A stretch of 64,000 nucleotides of DNA from Haliea sp. (GTDB lineage: Bacteria; Pseudomonadota; Gammaproteobacteria; Pseudomonadales; Halieaceae). Position 1 is the first letter of the stretch. Each line of letters opens with the position of its first letter. The notes below the pieces were generated by a model, which was not told the DNA's origin, searched no databases, and saw only the letters and a program-made list of their open reading frames with translations. Of this stretch, positions 48,879 to 57,598 are shown in pieces. The translations under genes were made by a program, and so were the position numbers. The DNA lies in NCBI GenBank assembly GCA_016704305.1, contig JADJAL010000024.1, forward strand, positions 29,838 through 93,837, in the 5' to 3' direction.

Positions 48879-49961
48879 GTTAGCCTCCGTCCTCTGTTCA
48901 GCCAGCGCCTGCGCCTGCAGGCTCAATTGCGCCGCCTTGAACACGTGCGGTTGCGTCATCGCCGTCTCGGTGCGCGCGACGCAATCGCGTATCAGTTGCC
49001 CGAAAAACGGAAAGCCGCTGCGCTGCAGGCAATCGATTTCCCGCTCCTGTTCGCCGTCCACCAGGAAGAGCGTCGAGGCGGGCGCCGCCCTTGCAACGTC
49101 GATGTACTTGCGCAACTCGATGCTGCCTCTCGTGCCGACGATAAACGTGCGCCCGTCGCCCCAGGTGCGCAGGCCATCGGGCGTATACCAGTCGACACGG
49201 CTGTAGAACGATGCGCCGTTGTCGCCGGTCATCGACATCTCGCCGAAATCTTCCAGCCCCGGCAACTCCGGGTGGCTGAAGTTGGCCACGCGGGCAAAGT
49301 TGAGCGTGGCGTCGGCGCAACCGGCGTAGGTCAGGAACTGCTCCACCTGGTGCGAGCCGATGTCGGTGAGGATGCCGCCGTAGCGGGATTTATCGAAGAA
49401 CCAGGCAGGCCGCGTCGCCGGCGCCAGGCGGTGCGGCGCGAGGTTGAGCACCTGCAACACCCGCCCGACGGCGCCCTGCGCGATCAACTCACCGGCGTGC
49501 CAGGCGGCATCGTTGTGCAGGCGTTCGGCATAGTACACCGCGTATTTCTGCCCGGTGCGCTCGACCGCGGCGCGCACCGCTTCCAACTGTGCGAGCGTGG
49601 TGAAGGGCGACTTGTCGGTAAAGTAATCGCGGCCCGCTTCCATCACCCGTATACCGAGCGCCGCGCGCTCGTCGGGCACGGCGGCGGCGCACACCAGTTT
49701 GATGTCGGGGTCGCGCAAAATGTGTTCGAGGCTGCCAGCCACTTGAACGCCGGGATAGGTGTTTACAAACGCCGCGACACGCTCAGGCTCCGGATCGTAC
49801 ACCCATTTCAGCGTCGCGCCGGCATCGCGCAGGCCATTGGTCTGGCCGTAAATATGGCCGTGGTCCAGGTGCGCGGCCGCAAAACAGAACTCGCCGGGGG
49901 CGACCACGTGTTCCGCTTTTGCGCTGGGCGCGTAGTTCGCGCCATCACTGATATCGACCAC
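48879..49961 (-). CDS. Gfo/Idh/MocA family oxidoreductase (joined in frame to the regulator)
   Basis: About 361 residues. The sequence has AHLDHGHIYGQTNGLRDAGA, DKSPFTT and a C-terminal segment ending FGQLIRDCVARTETAMTQ, typical of NAD(P)-dependent Gfo/Idh/MocA enzymes acting on sugars. The Cys/His set HNDAAWHAGEL and GSHQVEQFL fit the catalytic region. The usual dinucleotide loop near the N terminus (GxGxxG) is not evident. The frame continues directly into the GntR gene; a stop (TAA) sits one base out of frame just ahead of the regulator start. Upstream transporter gene ends 12 bases away. Substrate not known. Confidence 0.75.
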
Positions 49962-49973
49962 CGAAAGAGACCC

Positions 49974-51349
49974 TCAGAACCAGTTGAGTTTGACGCCGGT
50001 GCTGTAGCTGACGCTCGCCAGCACGGCCAGGATACACAGCACCATCGCCAGGTTGAACAGCACGCGCCGCGCACCTTGCGGGCGATTCACGCCGAGAAAC
50101 GCCTTGCTGTTGTTCAGGAACAGCCAGCCGAGGTAGGCGATCGGCAGCAGGAAGCCGCAGATCGCCGAGGTCGGCAGGATTACATAGGCACCCATCAATG
50201 ACCACAAAAACACACCCAGCACGGCCGGCGTGGACAGCAACAGCGCTAGCCGATACTGGCGCGAATGCGGCGCCCAGTTGAACATCGCCCCGGCGGCCGC
50301 GCCGCAACACAACATATGCATCACCAGCGAACCCACCGCCATGCCAAGAATGCCCACGGCAAACACCAGGCGTCCCGTGACCGGACCCATGCCGGCTTCG
50401 CTGAACATGGTGGCCGCTTGCGCCGGGCTGAGCGTGCCGCTGATCTCAAATTCGCTGGCATGAAACGCGCCGGCGGCGGCAATCGAGATCAGGCTGACCA
50501 CGAGCATATAGGGCAGCACCAGCCCGATCACGATGTCGTAGCGCGACAGCTCCCGATGCGCCGGACCCCAGCCGCGATCGAGCAGCGTGTAACCGTACAC
50601 AAAGGTCATATTGATACCCACGGCGGTACCCAGCGCCGCCATGATCGTCGTCACGCCCGCCACGTCCGTCGGCAAACTGCGCGGGACAAACCCGGCCAGC
50701 ACCGCGCCCCAGTCCACCTGGCCGTTGGCGCTGGCGGCGAGCACCACCCACAGGAAGGCCAGCACGATCATGCCGGTCAACAGCTTGATCGCCGTTTCGA
50801 ACACCTGCACCGCGCGGCCGCCCGCGCCGTAGTGCCAGGCCGTGTACGCACACACCACCCTAGCACGGCGAGCGCGAACAGGTAGAGCTCCCTGCCGATG
50901 CCGGGCCTATCCTGCAACGTGAAGCCGCCACTCACCGCGATAATTTCCTCCAGCATGCCGGCGCTGAGCGGGTAGTGTGAAAAACCCCAGATGATACTGG
51001 AGGCCAGCGCCGCGATAGCCCACAGCCACGCCACCGCCGGATGCACGTGATCGCGCATCGCCGCGAACGGTTGCACGCCGGTGCTCAGGGTCTGGTGCGA
51101 CAGCGCAAACAGCATGATGCAGCCGATCACCATCGACACGGGTTGCACCCAGAGCAACTCATAGCCGTACACCGCACCGATAGTGAGCGAGGTGATGGCG
51201 CTGCCGCCGCCCAGCGTCATCGCGCCCTGCAACCAGCCCGGGCCGCTGAGGCGCAGGTACACCGGCAGTCGCTGCCGCAGGGGCTTATCCGCGAGCGCGG
51301 CAAGCTGCGCGATTTCCAGATCCACCGCCAGCGCTTTCGTGGCCGTCAT
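49974..51349 (-). pseudogene. Nramp-related membrane transporter, one-base frameshift
   Basis: Restored product of about 458 residues with about 11 membrane helices. It resembles Nramp-type carriers in its repeated helices and in GPGWLQGAMTLGGGSAITSL at residues about 35-55. However, the metal-binding DPGN and MPH motifs of true Nramp proteins are absent (GPGW and INMTF instead). The frame slips at 50858-50860, where one G is missing on the coding strand (VLGVVCAYTAWHYG restored). It overlaps the upstream oxidoreductase stop as ATGA. It may carry uronates or another substrate rather than Mn; the family does not settle it. Confidence 0.75.
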
Positions 51350-52524
51350 CGGTAGGATGCCTGCATGTCCACCTCGGCTGTAATCGCGGCCTTGCGGCGC
51401 AGCGTCGATCCCGCGATACGCTGCGCCAGTGCGTGCTGGTAGTGCGCGCTGTCCAGCGGCAGTGTCACCGGTCGCGCCTCCCAGGTGGACAGCAGCATGC
51501 TGTTGGCCAGCGCCAGTGAATCCAGCCCGGCGGCAGCGGGAGCGAGTAATGGTTCATCGCGCAGGATCGCAGCGACAAAGTTGTTCAGCACTGCGGCGTG
51601 CTGGTTGATGGCCCGGTCCGGCGTGATGTCGCGGACGCTGGTCTCGGGCATGCCGAACATCGCGCGCGTGTCGCGGCTGAATTCGCCGGTGGGCGGATCG
51701 TTCTCACTCAGCAACAGGCACTTGCCGTCGAAGGACAGCGCGCCCCGCTCGCCAATAACGTCGAGGCGATTCACCCCCGGCGCCTCCCCGGTGGAACCGA
51801 CAAACACACCGGTTGCGCCGTTGGCATAGCGCAAATACGCGGTGACTTCATCTTCCACTTCGATAGCGTGGTAGCGTCCGAACTCACAAAACGCCTGCAC
51901 TGAACTCGGCATGCCGCACAGCCACTGGAAGATATCCAGGTTGTGGATGCACTGGTTCAGCAACAGGCCACCGCCCTCGCCGCGCCAGGTGGCGCGCCAG
52001 TCGCTGACCTGGAAGTACACTTCGGGCCGGAACCAGTTGGTCATCGTCCAGTGCGTGCGGGTGATCGCGCCGAGCGTACCGGCGGCGATGATCTCTCGCA
52101 TCAGGCCAAACAGCGGGTCGGTGCGCTGGTTCAGCATCAGCGCAAAGACTTGCCCGGGCTGTTGCAAGGCCAGCAGTTGTTCGCCCTCCAGCGTCGACAG
52201 GCCGAGGGGCTTTTCCATCATCACGTGCAGGCCCGCGCGCAGGGCGCAGGCGCCGGTCTCGAAATGGGTGTAGGTCGGCGTCGCCACCAGCACGGCATCG
52301 CAGCAACCGCTGGCCACCAGCTCGGCGTAATCCGTGAAATGGGGAACACTCCTTGCCCCTACCCCTGCCCCTGCCCCTGCCACAGCCTCGGCGGGCGGTT
52401 GGCGCGAACAGACCGCCGCGAGCACGCAGTCGGCGACCAGGCCGGCGCTCAGGTTATCAATGTGTTGCCTGGCGATATTGCCCAGGCCGATGACGCCCAG
52501 GCGCACTACCCTGTTATGGCCCAT
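51346..52524 (-). CDS. Gfo/Idh/MocA family oxidoreductase
   Basis: Protein of 392 residues. The NAD-binding motif LGVIGLGNIARQHI is at residues 8-21, MMEKPLGLS near 105 with the catalytic Lys, then NQRTDPLFGLM and a C-terminal beta-sheet with VIGERGALSF. Between residues 45 and 60 lies a short AGAGAGVGA stretch, encoded by CCCCTG-like hexamer repeats at about 52355-52381, which may be variable. First gene of the minus-strand hexuronate operon; the next gene overlaps its stop by four bases. Substrate unknown; a dehydrogenase of a uronate-derived sugar is likely. Confidence 0.88.
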   Translation of the reverse strand: MGHNRVVRLGVIGLGNIARQHIDNLSAGLVADCVLAAVCSRQPPAEAVAGAGAGVGARSVPHFTDYAELVASGCCDAVLVATPTYTHFETGACALRAGLHVMMEKPLGLSTLEGEQLLALQQPGQVFALMLNQRTDPLFGLMREIIAAGTLGAITRTHWTMTNWFRPEVYFQVSDWRATWRGEGGGLLLNQCIHNLDIFQWLCGMPSSVQAFCEFGRYHAIEVEDEVTAYLRYANGATGVFVGSTGEAPGVNRLDVIGERGALSFDGKCLLLSENDPPTGEFSRDTRAMFGMPETSVRDITPDRAINQHAAVLNNFVAAILRDEPLLAPAAAGLDSLALANSMLLSTWEARPVTLPLDSAHYQHALAQRIAGSTLRRKAAITAEVDMQASYR

Positions 52525-52596
52525 TGCTTGTTATTACCTCGCGCGGCGCGGCGCCCTTGCCAATGCCGGCCGGCTGATGCACACTTCAATTTGGTA

Positions 52597-52613
52597 AACT
52601 GGTCAGGCCAATT
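52597..52613. promoter_or_regulatory. probable GntR/UxuR-type operator
   Basis: AACTGGTCAGGCCAATT is a 17-base near-palindrome (AAYTGGYCNGRCCARTT when bases are read as purine/pyrimidine classes). This is the form of FadR/UxuR-like operators. It lies in the 248-base divergent gap between the minus-strand oxidoreductase operon and kdgK. The GntR regulator encoded in that operon is the natural candidate to bind it and control both directions. Confidence 0.5.
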
Positions 52614-52772
52614 TAGGCGCTACGCGAAGGCGTGTCAAGCGCGACGGCCACGACCAGAAATACAGCCGGTTTACACTCAATGGCGCTGGCTTGAAGCCAG
52701 TAATGGCACGCCGGCCTTTAGTCCGTGCCATTGGATTTGCACTCGCGTTTAACTTGGGGTTCAGGGTAGTTC

Positions 52773-53677
52773 ATGCAAATTTGTTGTGCTGGCGAGGTCA
52801 TGATCGAGTTGGCAGCCGAGAACAGCGGCGGCCTGTACCGGCGTGGCGTGGCGGGCGACAGTTACAACACGGCGATCTACCTGTCCCGAGCCGGGCTGCA
52901 GGTCAGTTACCTCACGCGCCTGGGCGACGATGCATTGTCGGACGGGATCATCGCGCACCTGGCCGACGAGGGCATTGGCGATGCACTGATAGAACGGGTT
53001 GCCAGGCGTCGCCCGGGGTTGTACCTGATCGACAACGACGCACAGGGTGAACGCCACTTCCACTACTGGCGCGACCACGCCCCGGTGCGCGAGTTGTTTG
53101 CGCAGCCGCTGCGCTTGCCCGCGATCGACGTCTTTTACTTCACCGGCATCACCCTGGCCGTCACGCGGCCGGGCCTCGCGCAATTAATCGCGCTGTTGGT
53201 CGACCTGCGCGCGCGGGGTTGTCGTATCGTGTCGTGTTCGACCCAAACTACCGCCCCGCACTGTGGGACGACATTCAGCAGGCCCGGCAGCACTGCGCCG
53301 CGGTACTGCCGCTGTGCGACATGGTCATGCCGACGTTCAGCGATGACACGGCGTTGTGGGATTGCCACGGCATTGCCGACTCTTGCGCGCATTACCAGCA
53401 ATACGGCGTTGCGGAAATTGTGATCAAAGGCGCAGACCTGGTTTCCCACGTGTTCACCGCAGGCGAACAGGTGGAGCAACGCGCGCCCGCTGTCGCGGCA
53501 CTGGATACCACTGGCGCGGGCGACGCATTCAATGCGGCCTACCTCGCCGCGCGTTTGCAGGGTGGCAGCCTGCGCGATGCGCTCACCAGCGCGCAACAAC
53601 TTTCCGCCGCCGTAGTGCAGCATCGCGGCGCAATAATTCCGCGCGCTGGCAACCGCGCCGAATGCTCGAGGAGTTAG
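52773..53677 (+). pseudogene. kdgK: 2-dehydro-3-deoxygluconokinase, one-base frameshift
   Basis: Restored product of about 301 residues, the size of PfkB-family KdgK, which makes 2-keto-3-deoxy-6-phosphogluconate. The family signatures are present: GDSYNTAIYLSRAG near the N terminus and DTTGAGDAFNAAYLAARL near the C terminus, with GAGD as the catalytic region. The frame slips at about 53229-53232, where one base is missing (GCRIVVVFDPNYRPALWDD restored). It is followed six bases later by uxuA. The catalytic sequence is intact, so error rather than loss is likely. Confidence 0.9.
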
Positions 53678-53683
53678 ACGACA

Positions 53684-54865
53684 ATGCAACAGACATGGCG
53701 CTGGTTTGGACCGAATGACCCGGTCACGCTGGAAAAAATCGTACAGGCGGGCGCGACAGGCGTAGTGACGTCCCTGCACCACATCCCGACCGGCGAGCCC
53801 TGGCCGCTGGCGCAGGTGCAGCAGCGCAAGACAGAGATCGAGGCGTACGGCCTGACATGGTCGGTGGTGGAAAGTATTCCCCTGCACAACGACCTGAAGA
53901 CGCGCAGCGGCAACTACCGGCAATACCTGGAGAACTACAAGGAGTCCGTTCGCAATGTCGGCGCGGCGGGCATTTCCGTGGTGTGCTACAACTTCATGCC
54001 GGTGGTGGACTGGACACGCACCAATCTCGACTACGCACTGCCCAACGCCGCGCGTGCGCTGCGCTTCGAGATGACGGACTTCGCCGCCTACGATGTCTAC
54101 CTGCTGCAACGCGCAGGCGCCGAGCACGATTACGATCCGGCGCTGCTGGCGCGCGCAAAAGTCCGCTTCGATGCGATGAGCGAAAGTGAAAAAACCCTGC
54201 TGGAAAAGAACATCATCGCCGGCCTGCCCGGCGGCGAGGGCTCTTACGACCGCGAGGGCATTCGCGCCGCGATCGCCCAGTTCATCGCGCTCGGCACCGA
54301 GGGCATGCGCGACAACCTGGTCAGCTTCCTGCGCGAAGTGATCCCGGTGGCCGAAGCGGCCGGCGTGCGCATGTGCATTCACCCGGACGACCCACCCTTC
54401 TCCCTGTTCGGCCTGCCGCGCGTGGTCTCCACCGCAGCCGACGCGCGCACATTGATGGCGGCCGTGCCCAGCGTCAGCAACGGGCTCACGCTGTGCGCGG
54501 GCTCGTTCGGCGCGCGCGCCGATAACGACCTGATTGCGATGGTGCGCGAATTTGGCCCGCAGATTCACTTCGTACACCTGCGCAATATCAAGCGCGAGGC
54601 GGACGGTTCATTTTTTGAATCGGAGCACCTGGACGGCGACAACGACATGGTGGGCCTGATCGGCGCCCTGCTCGACGAAGAGCAGCGACGTTCAGCGCAG
54701 GGCAGGCCCGACCGCATCGCCATGCGTCCGGACCACGGCCACACACTCGGGGATGAGATCGGGCAGGCGGGCGTCAACCCCGGCTACTCCTATGGCGGCA
54801 GGCTCAAGGGCCTGGCGGAATTGCGCGGGGTAATGCATGCGCTGGAGCAGTTGCGGCGACAGTGA
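53684..54865 (+). CDS. uxuA: mannonate dehydratase
   Basis: Protein of 393 residues, normal for UxuA, which dehydrates D-mannonate to 2-keto-3-deoxygluconate with Mn2+/Fe2+. Motifs: WRWFGPNDPVTL, VTSLHHIPTGEPWP, VVESIPLHNDLKTRSG, CYNFMPVVDWTRT, CIHPDDPPFSLFGLPR and RPDHGHTL, which carry the metal-binding His and Cys. Starts six bases after kdgK in the plus-strand half of the hexuronate locus. Its 3' end overlaps the convergent eda by 76 bases. Confidence 0.97.
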   Translation: MQQTWRWFGPNDPVTLEKIVQAGATGVVTSLHHIPTGEPWPLAQVQQRKTEIEAYGLTWSVVESIPLHNDLKTRSGNYRQYLENYKESVRNVGAAGISVVCYNFMPVVDWTRTNLDYALPNAARALRFEMTDFAAYDVYLLQRAGAEHDYDPALLARAKVRFDAMSESEKTLLEKNIIAGLPGGEGSYDREGIRAAIAQFIALGTEGMRDNLVSFLREVIPVAEAAGVRMCIHPDDPPFSLFGLPRVVSTAADARTLMAAVPSVSNGLTLCAGSFGARADNDLIAMVREFGPQIHFVHLRNIKREADGSFFESEHLDGDNDMVGLIGALLDEEQRRSAQGRPDRIAMRPDHGHTLGDEIGQAGVNPGYSYGGRLKGLAELRGVMHALEQLRRQ

Positions 54866-55491
54866 TCGGTCACCCGAGTAGTGTGCGGCAAGCCCTCTGC
54901 GGCTGCGCGTGTTTGCTCGAGATCGATGCCGCCATTGGCGTCCCGCCTGACCATCCAGCTGCCCCCGATCGCGCGCACATTTCCCAACCTGAGATAATCG
55001 CCCGCATTCGTTTGATTAATCCCACCAGTGGGGCAGAAACCCAGGTCCGGTAGCACATCCTGCAACGACGCCAGAAAGCTGGCACCACCGCTGGCATGAG
55101 CGGGGAAGAACTTCAGCGTGCGAAAACCGAGGGCCCGCGCCGCAAGCGCTTCGGAGACTGTGGCTACACCCGGGAGGAAGGGAAGGTCACACTCGCGTAC
55201 TGCCGCTGCCAGATCCGGTCGTAAAGCCTGGCGACACCAAACACGGCTCCTGCCGCGCGCTGCAGCCACCTGCGCAGGGTCGACGATGGTGCCGACACCG
55301 ACCCTGGCATCGGGCAACGCCGCCGCTACCGCGCGAATACAATCGAGCGCGACCGGCGTGCGCAGCGTGATCTCCAACAGCACAATACCTGACTCAACCA
55401 ACGCCCGACTGACGGCCAGCGCCTCATCGACAGACTTGAATGCGAGTACCGGCACTATCCGGTGGTCGCCCAGGATTGCTTCGATGCTCAT
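54790..55491 (-). CDS. eda: 2-dehydro-3-deoxyphosphogluconate aldolase, middle part scrambled
   Basis: Region of 233 residues. The start at 55491 opens MSIEAILGDHRIVPVLAF. The catalytic Glu is in LEITLRTP and the Schiff-base Lys in TLKFFPAHASGG, so KDPG cleavage to pyruvate and glyceraldehyde-3-phosphate is expected. At 55218-55255 the usual AGAVFGVSPGFT segment reads RGRSRVWCRQALRPD: three small indels of net zero explain this, because each piece is readable in a neighbouring frame. The C-terminal 30 residues after AAAEGLPH run over uxuA and are probably not native. It completes the glucuronate pathway. Confidence 0.85.
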   Translation of the reverse strand: MSIEAILGDHRIVPVLAFKSVDEALAVSRALVESGIVLLEITLRTPVALDCIRAVAAALPDARVGVGTIVDPAQVAAARGRSRVWCRQALRPDLAAAVRECDLPFLPGVATVSEALAARALGFRTLKFFPAHASGGASFLASLQDVLPDLGFCPTGGINQTNAGDYLRLGNVRAIGGSWMVRRDANGGIDLEQTRAAAEGLPHTTRVTDHCRRNCSSACITPRNSARPLSLPP

Positions 55492-56124
55492 ACTTCCAAA
55501 CGCTTTGGCGGCTCGAATGGAACCCGAGCCCCTTGGTAGCCACACGGCTTTTCGTCATGGTTCCAGCACAGTGTTGTACGGCTCCACTTCTGACATGCCG
55601 TGAATTTCCTCTGCGGTGGGGCGAGTGGTCCTCGGTTTTTGCTTACGGCTTTCTCAGCATTATCGTAATTGAATACGACGTTCAGAGCACCTTCGCCTTT
55701 CGTCTTGAGAAACTGGGATACCGCACTATCATTTTCTCGCCCCTTCATTGGTGCGCAAAGCTAGGATTCCTGCATCCTTATGGCAACGGCCGAATCTACA
55801 GTTTTTAAACGAGCTTGAATACTTGGTTTACGCGACGGCGACACTAATGCGATTGACCTCTGGCAGACATCTCGCCCTCTTCAAGTGGTGAATGCACTAC
55901 GGTCTGGTTTGGCAATCATCGAGCTCCTCAGCCATCCTCCACGGCTTCTCATGGCAAATACCCCAAGGGTGGGTTCAGCTGCTCGCTTTTTCGACTTTCA
56001 CCGACTTTCCCGCCAATGCGGCAAGCGCCAAACTGGCAATCATTTTTGCACCTGGTGCATTGCGAATTCACATGAGTGACATTGGCTCTGCAGCGAAATG
56101 TTCGGCCACTCTCACAAGAAGCAA
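55492..56124. other. gap without a supported gene
   Basis: About 630 bases with only short frames on either strand. On the minus strand a 17-residue tail (PTAEEIHGMSEVEPYNTVLEP region, ending at about 55557) looks protein-like but has no start or domain I recognise. No attC, IS end or RNA gene is seen. It may hold decayed cassette or insertion material at the edge of the integron region. Confidence 0.4.
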
Positions 56125-56472
56125 TCAAGCCGCCTGCAACAGAAACTCTACTTTCACGGCTTCATACGGAAACTCTACTCCACCGCTCTCCGTACGATTC
56201 AGCAAGCCAGCATCGATAAGCGCAACGATGTCTCCATGCACTCCTTTCACGTCTCGCTCCACACGGCGAGCCGCCTCACGAATGGAAACCGGACCCGCGC
56301 CGCAAAGTGCTTTGAGGAGTTCCCAACGCTTTGCACTGAGAACTTTCCACAACAACTCAGGCGACGCGAAACTGATGCGAGCCGATTTCTGCTGCTTGTT
56401 GGTGTTCCAGGCTTGGGCAAACCCGGACATGGCCTCTTTGGGAGACCGAACCTCAAGAATTACCGTTTTCAT
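56125..56472 (-). CDS. winged-helix (MarR/HVO_A0114-like) antitoxin candidate
   Basis: Protein of 115 residues. The segment SAKRWELLKALCGAGPVSIREAARRVERDVKGVHGDIVALIDAGL is a winged helix-turn-helix like HVO_A0114-type proteins that pair with DUF6516 toxins. Its ATG lies inside the 3' end of the upstream gene (20-base overlap), so the two are coupled. Likely antitoxin and repressor of the pair. Confidence 0.75.
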   Translation of the reverse strand: MKTVILEVRSPKEAMSGFAQAWNTNKQQKSARISFASPELLWKVLSAKRWELLKALCGAGPVSIREAARRVERDVKGVHGDIVALIDAGLLNRTESGGVEFPYEAVKVEFLLQAA

Positions 56473-56750
56473 CGTCCCACCTCTCAATGTCGCTCTGGAA
56501 ATCTGCCAACAACTGCTCGGGATCGGAGAACTCGTACTCGGCTTTCTCGGCCGTTCCAATGACGATGGTCGCCCTTGCCGGCCTCGTTGTCGTAGCGGAG
56601 GACACAAACTTCGTTGATCACATAAGCCAACCGATACTTAAAGGAATGCCTGGACCCGACCACAGGCTTTGGAAGCCGCCAAAGTACAAGTTCCGCGAAC
56701 CTGTTCTCGGCAAAAATGATGCGTTGGCGGAAAAGTTCAGTGGCCTTCAT
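56453..56750 (-). pseudogene. DUF6516-type toxin candidate, frameshifted
   Basis: Restored product of about 99 residues. The family signature is KATELFRQRIIFAENRFAEL, VLWRLPKPVVGSRHSFKYRLAYVI and VLRYDNEAGKGDHRH. The frame changes at 56558-56561; the downstream part (GTAEKAEYEFSDPEQLLADF) then runs to the stop at 56453. First gene of the pair, followed by the winged-helix gene. Presence of both in overlapping order matches DUF6516/HVO_A0114 toxin-antitoxin modules in other bacteria. Confidence 0.75.
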
Positions 56751-56757
56751 GTTGGAG

Positions 56758-56786
56758 ATATTGCCAACACATGCTTATGTTGTCAA
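56758..56786 (-). promoter_or_regulatory. promoter and palindrome of the DUF6516 pair
   Basis: On the minus strand TTGACA (56786-56781), 17 bases, CAATAT (56763-56758). A start of transcription near 56751 would begin right at the ATG (56750), so the transcript may be leaderless; no ribosome binding site is seen. The imperfect palindrome 56765-56782 (CAACA and TGTTG arms) fills the spacer and is a likely operator. Confidence 0.5.
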
Positions 56787-56910
56787 TTGCGCCAACACGC
56801 GGGGTATTGACGTAAAGGGTTGACCCCTTTTTCTCCGAATAAAACCCTTGGATCTTTGAGTTCAGACATAACCTTACTCTGCGCCCGACGTTAGCGCCCC
56901 AACCGTATAC

Positions 56911-56987
56911 CTAACGCCCCCGGAATAGGCGAGCGACTTGTCCGGGAGTCCAGTCGCCGAAGGCGTCTGTGTGGCTTGACTTGTTAC
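56911..56987 (-). repeat. attC site 1 (array end)
   Basis: Plus strand CTAACGC at 56911 and TTGTTAC at 56981, with GGCGAGCGACTTGTCCGGGAG between and paired arms. Shares this core with attC 12 and 13. Confidence 0.85.
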
Positions 56988-56995
56988 TTACCCGG

Positions 56996-57020
56996 TACCA
57001 ATAATCGGTATTTATTGGTA
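56996..57020. promoter_or_regulatory. parDE operator
   Basis: Perfect 9-base inverted repeat, TACCAATAA (56996-57004) and TTATTGGTA (57012-57020), with a 7-base loop, 16 bases before the parD start. ParD proteins bind such repeats to repress their own operon. Confidence 0.6.
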
Positions 57021-57036
57021 ATACAGGAGGAGACCC

Positions 57037-57264
57037 ATGGCTAAAAACACCAGCATTACCCTGGGAGAACACTTCGATGGGTTTATAGCACAACAAATTG
57101 CTGAAGGAAGGTATGCCTCGGTCAGCGAGGTGGTGAGGGCGGCCCTGAGGCAGTTCGAGGACACGGAGAAGAAGGCTGCCACGTTGAGACGCCTGCTCGA
57201 AGCAGGCGAAAAAAGCGGTACCGCAGAATACAGCTACGAAGCACTGATGAATGGAGCTCGATGA
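57037..57264 (+). CDS. parD: ParD-type antitoxin in the array
   Basis: Protein of 75 residues: ribbon-helix-helix (TSITLGEHFDGFIAQQIAEG), RYASVSEVVRAALRQFEDTE and an acidic/basic tail. GGAGGAG precedes the ATG. It is on the plus strand, against the array direction, with its own operator, and is coupled to parE by overlapping start and stop. TA cassettes help keep integron arrays. Confidence 0.92.
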   Translation: MAKNTSITLGEHFDGFIAQQIAEGRYASVSEVVRAALRQFEDTEKKAATLRRLLEAGEKSGTAEYSYEALMNGAR

Positions 57265-57577
57265 TGAGCTTGGTTAATGGGTTCCATTCTCCCTTACGAA
57301 GCTGCTAGCTGACCTTAAATCGATCGCAACATACACCCAGCGCCGATGGGGAAAGGAACAGCGCAGAATTTATGCCAAGCAATTTGACGACGCCTTCCAT
57401 ATGCTAGCCAATACCCACGAAGCGGGAATCGCTTGCGATGTGATAAAGGTCGGATATCGAAAATTTCCCATCGGCAGCCATGTAATTTTCTATCGCGCGC
57501 GCTCCGATACTGAAATGGAAATCGTTCGAATAATTCATAAGCGCATGGACCTCGGTCGGCAGATTGAAAGTACCTAA
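57261..57577 (+). pseudogene. parE: ParE-type toxin, frameshifted near the N terminus
   Basis: Restored product of about 105 residues. The core LLADLKSIATYTQRRWGKEQ, FHMLANTHEAGIACDVIKVG, YRKFPIGSHVIFYRAR and IVRIIHKRMDLGRQ is the integron-type ParE family, which inhibits DNA gyrase. The frame slips at about 57291-57296 by one base (SPLTKLLADL restored). The ATG overlaps the parD stop. If the slip is real, the toxin would be inactive while the antitoxin is intact. Confidence 0.85.
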
Positions 57578-57598
57578 CGAGTCTGTAGAAAAATGATT

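Noticed and set aside
55488..55748. 86-codon minus frame upstream of eda
   Set aside because: No recognisable domain, no ribosome binding site and mixed frames; treated as part of the unassigned gap.
56814..56833. Hairpin AAAGGG-TTGAC-CCCTTT with a T run
   Set aside because: It looks like an intrinsic terminator on the plus strand, but no plus-strand gene ends there, so its role is unsupported.
56881..56900. GACGTTAGC near 56887 as an inverted recombination core
   Set aside because: Too short a spacing to any partner site to form an attC.
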